From NCBI GenBank assembly GCA_022573485.1, contig JACZTW010000188.1, positions 1 to 7,924 on the forward strand: a DNA stretch of 7,924 bases, written 5' to 3'. Source of the DNA: Planctomycetota bacterium. GTDB lineage: Bacteria > Planctomycetota > Phycisphaerae > UBA1845 > CAIVHJ01. This document shows positions 6,195 to 7,924 of this stretch, one piece after another. Under the pieces are notes generated by a model. The model was not told where the DNA came from. It worked only from the letters and a program-made list of their open reading frames with translations, and did not search any database. Numbering within the stretch: the stretch's first letter is position 1; the number at the start of each line of letters is the position of its first letter. The translations under genes were made by a program, and so were the position numbers.

Positions 6195-6586
6195 GACGGG
6201 GCCGATATCCCCATGATGGCGTTTGCTTTGGCCAGCAATTCGCGCGGACTGAACGGCTTGGCCATGATGCTATAGATGTTGCACTCACCCATCGCTTCCT
6301 CGACGATCGAGAAATCGTAGGCGGTCAAGAGAATGGCCGGTATCGACTCCGTTGACGGTGTGGACTTGAGCCACTTACACAGATCGATCCCGGATCCGCC
6401 CGGCATTTGGTGGTCGCTGATCACCAGATCCGGTATTTCCTTCTTGGCGACCTCGAACGCTTCCTGTGGATCACGAGCCGTGAGGACGCGATAGCCCGCC
6501 CCACGGAACTTGAGCGCCACCACATTCACGATGTGGACCTCGTCGTCCACGACCAACACAGTTTTCGAGACTTCATTGGCTTCCAT
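6191..6586 (-). CDS. Stand-alone CheY-like response regulator receiver
   Basis: This is a 131-residue receiver domain with no attached output domain. After strand 1 (TVLVVDDE, 9-16) come acidic residues D14/D15, and phosphoacceptor D58 sits in DLVISDHQMPGGSG (53-66). Switch residue T88 lies in ILLTAYD, and K110 in the KPF turn (MAKPFSPRELL). All four receiver hallmarks are intact. A GAGGTGA at 6590-6596 just before ATG 6586 supports the start. It overlaps the HD-GYP gene by 4 bp, so the two products are probably made in a fixed ratio and may form a split version of the common receiver-HD-GYP fusion. The sensor kinase is not in the window. Alternatives are a PilG/PilH- or chemotaxis-type receiver acting directly on the pilus motors. 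Confidence 0.93.
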   Translation of the reverse strand: MEANEVSKTVLVVDDEVHIVNVVALKFRGAGYRVLTARDPQEAFEVAKKEIPDLVISDHQMPGGSGIDLCKWLKSTPSTESIPAILLTAYDFSIVEEAMGECNIYSIMAKPFSPRELLAKANAIMGISAPS

Positions 6587-6638
6587 TGGTCACCTCATGC
6601 GACCCTTCGGGCACATCTACGGTTCACGCGCGACGCTC
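6587..6638. other. 52-bp spacer between the TPR lipoprotein and response regulator genes
   Basis: This is the longest gap in the minus-strand operon. On that strand it holds a Shine-Dalgarno for the response regulator (GAGGTGA, 6596-6590). No convincing -10/-35 pair, strong hairpin or T-run is visible, so neither an internal promoter nor a terminator can be supported. Confidence 0.5.
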
Positions 6639-7838
6639 CTAAGACCTCGGGCCCGCGCCATTGCGCAAGTGGGCGTAAAAATGTTGGGCGAGCGCGTCGT
6701 CGGGGTCCGCCTGCAACGCACGCTCGTAATACTGCACAGCTCGCCGCGGCGAGCCGGTTGTTTCGAGCACGTGGCCCAAAAGGCACAGTGCCAGCACATC
6801 GTTGGAGTCCGCCTCGTAGGCGGCTGCCAGCACGCGCCGCGCTTCGACCCAGTCCCGCAACTTAACCAGCACGAAGCCCAGCATCGTGTGAGCACCGGGC
6901 TGATCCGGCGACAGCGCGACAGCCCGTTCGGCTGCGAGCTTGGCAGCGGAAAGATTGTCCACCGCCAAGCTGCACTGTGTCAGCATCCGCCAGGCTCCCG
7001 CGTCGCCCGGATCGCGCCGCGTGACTTCCCACAGATACGTCGCACCGCGCGCATAGTCTTCGGTCTCCAGGCAGCACCGGGCCAGTGCTTCGAGGGCATG
7101 CAGCGGCGTTTGATCTTCCAGTTCCGTGCGCAGACTCTCCAGCGGGATCAGGGCGTCCGCGTACCGCCTCGCGCGGAACAGCGCCATGGCGTACGATTCC
7201 AAAAGTGAACGATCATCCTGGAATTCCACCAGCGCGCGGCGATAGGCGAGGGCGGCCTCTTCGTAGCGCCCCAGCATGTTGAGCGCTTCTCCCTCCAACA
7301 CCCACAGGCGGGCATGGTTGTCGGCACGTTGAACATGGTCCTCGATCAAGTAGAGAACTTCTTGCGGATGGTCGAGGCTGATCAGCGTCTCACCATAGGC
7401 CATCAAGTACACGGTCTTGCGTGGCGCGAGTTCGTGGGCCTCGCGATAGAAATCCAACGCTTGATCCAGCCCACCGTAGCGCTCCGCGACCAGACCGGAT
7501 AGATAACTGTATTCCGCTGTCGGTGACTCACTGTTGGCTATGTGATAAAGGACTTCTCTGGCCTTGGAGAGTTCGCCCGCTTCGAGGTAGACCTTTGCCA
7601 AGAGCAGAAAGTACGCCGGCTCCTCGGAATACAGCCCGATGGCTTCGCTGACCGAATCGCGAGCCTTGTCGGTCTGACCGTTTTGGAACTGTTCAAACGC
7701 CAGAAGATACTTGATCTTCGCCTTTTGATGGGAGAAGCGCTTCTCCGCGAGCTGCCGCGCTTCCTTTTGGGGCGGACCGGTATTGCAGCCGCCCAGAAGT
7801 ACACAGATCCCGATGGTGAGAATCGTCGTCTTGCGCAT
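6639..7838 (-). CDS. TPR-repeat lipoprotein (ten tandem TPR units), possible pilotin/assembly factor
   Basis: This 399-residue protein begins with a lipoprotein signal: MRKTTIL, a hydrophobic core ILTIGICVLL and lipobox LGGC with Cys18. Asn follows the cysteine, which under the enterobacterial sorting rule would not retain it in the inner membrane. The mature part is ten nearly contiguous TPR units (residues ~40-381, nine of 34 residues and one of 36). Each has the A..Y...G.Y..A...Y..AL..DP pattern; the clearest are ALNMLGRYEEAALAYRRAL (186-204) and the last one ending in YYERALQADPDD. TPR solenoids hold protein complexes together, and the pilotin PilF is a TPR lipoprotein needed for PilQ secretin assembly. 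That role is plausible from context, but PilF is shorter (about six TPRs). AAGGAG at 7846-7851 is seven bases from ATG 7838, favouring it over GTG 7841. The ATG overlaps the upstream stop as TGATG. The structural call is strong, the specific role unproven. Confidence 0.85.
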   Translation of the reverse strand: MRKTTILTIGICVLLGGCNTGPPQKEARQLAEKRFSHQKAKIKYLLAFEQFQNGQTDKARDSVSEAIGLYSEEPAYFLLLAKVYLEAGELSKAREVLYHIANSESPTAEYSYLSGLVAERYGGLDQALDFYREAHELAPRKTVYLMAYGETLISLDHPQEVLYLIEDHVQRADNHARLWVLEGEALNMLGRYEEAALAYRRALVEFQDDRSLLESYAMALFRARRYADALIPLESLRTELEDQTPLHALEALARCCLETEDYARGATYLWEVTRRDPGDAGAWRMLTQCSLAVDNLSAAKLAAERAVALSPDQPGAHTMLGFVLVKLRDWVEARRVLAAAYEADSNDVLALCLLGHVLETTGSPRRAVQYYERALQADPDDALAQHFYAHLRNGAGPRS

Positions 7839-7924
7839 CACTCATCTCCTTCGCAAACTTGATCTTCGGGCTCGAGTTCGTCTTCCTCGCAATCTTCATC
7901 CGTCGCTTCATCGTTCCACTCGGA
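7838..7924 (-). CDS. C-terminal tail of an unidentified acidic protein, 5' end outside window
   Basis: The first gene of the operon visible here is cut by the window edge. The frame is open from base 7924 to TGA at 7840-7838 and encodes 28 residues, of which 15 are Asp or Glu (for example DEDCEEDELEPED), with two cysteines. The TGA shares its last base with the ATG of the TPR lipoprotein gene (TGATG), and the lipoprotein's AAGGAG sits in its last codons. That arrangement supports a real coding end over a chance frame. Such acidic tails are unspecific, so no function can be assigned. An overlapping 72-codon frame (7693-7911) is a shadow, because it runs out of frame through the lipoprotein signal peptide. 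Confidence 0.6.
   Translation of the reverse strand, partial: SEWNDEATDEDCEEDELEPEDQVCEGDE
7846..7851 (-). promoter_or_regulatory. Shine-Dalgarno AAGGAG that sets the TPR lipoprotein start
   Basis: The minus strand reads AAGGAG-ATGAGTG-ATG. Three starts are possible: ATG 7845 (wrong frame, no spacing), GTG 7841 (four bases) and ATG 7838 (seven bases). Only the last combines good spacing with the lipoprotein frame, so it is chosen. The site lies inside the final codons of the upstream gene. Confidence 0.7.

Noticed and set aside
5155..6288. 377-codon minus-strand frame overlapping the HD-GYP and response regulator genes
   Set aside because: It is an out-of-frame, very Arg/Gly/Pro-rich translation of the same strand, with no domain. 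The overlapping frames contain complete receiver, GAF and HD-GYP sequence.

Overview
The window is GC-rich bacterial DNA with two parts that read toward each other. Bases 1 to about 620 carry the 3' end of an ABC-transporter permease gene on the plus strand, followed by what looks like the first ~36 codons of a RidA-like gene. From about 650 to 7924 every supportable gene lies on the minus strand, in one tightly packed type IV pilus and signalling operon.

In transcription order (right to left) the operon reads: the acidic C-terminal tail of an unidentified protein (7838-7924); a lipoprotein made almost entirely of ten tandem TPR units (6639-7838); a stand-alone CheY-like response regulator (6191-6586); an HD-GYP cyclic-di-GMP phosphodiesterase with a GAF domain and an unassigned N-terminal region (4503-6194); a small STAS-domain protein of the anti-sigma-factor-antagonist type (4192-4506); PilB, the pilus extension ATPase (2446-4170); PilT, the retraction ATPase (1303-2445); and the N-terminal half of PilC, the inner-membrane platform protein (418-1299). 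Three junctions overlap (TGATG, GTGA and ATGA), two genes lie 0 and 3 bp apart, and the largest gap is 52 bp. This points to one co-transcribed and partly translationally coupled unit.

The genes suggest a circuit. A phosphorylated receiver and an HD-GYP enzyme could set local cyclic-di-GMP, and PilB carries an N-terminal MshEN-type motif of the kind that binds cyclic-di-GMP. Regulator and target would then be made from the same message. The STAS protein adds a likely serine-phosphorylation (partner-switching) input whose kinase is not in the window.

The organism is a diderm-type bacterium. The protein style of the HD-GYP gene, the mix of STAS, HD-GYP and TPR genes with pilB-pilT-pilC, and the composition fit Planctomycetota or a relative, but this is an inference from pattern memory.

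The most unusual feature is at about 612-652. PilC loses its homology abruptly at residue 216 of a protein that is normally ~400 residues. On the opposite strand the RidA-like reading frame loses its resemblance at the same place. Two unrelated convergent genes broken at one point indicate a rearrangement junction or a chimeric assembly. No tRNA, rRNA, CRISPR array, insertion sequence or clear terminator was seen.
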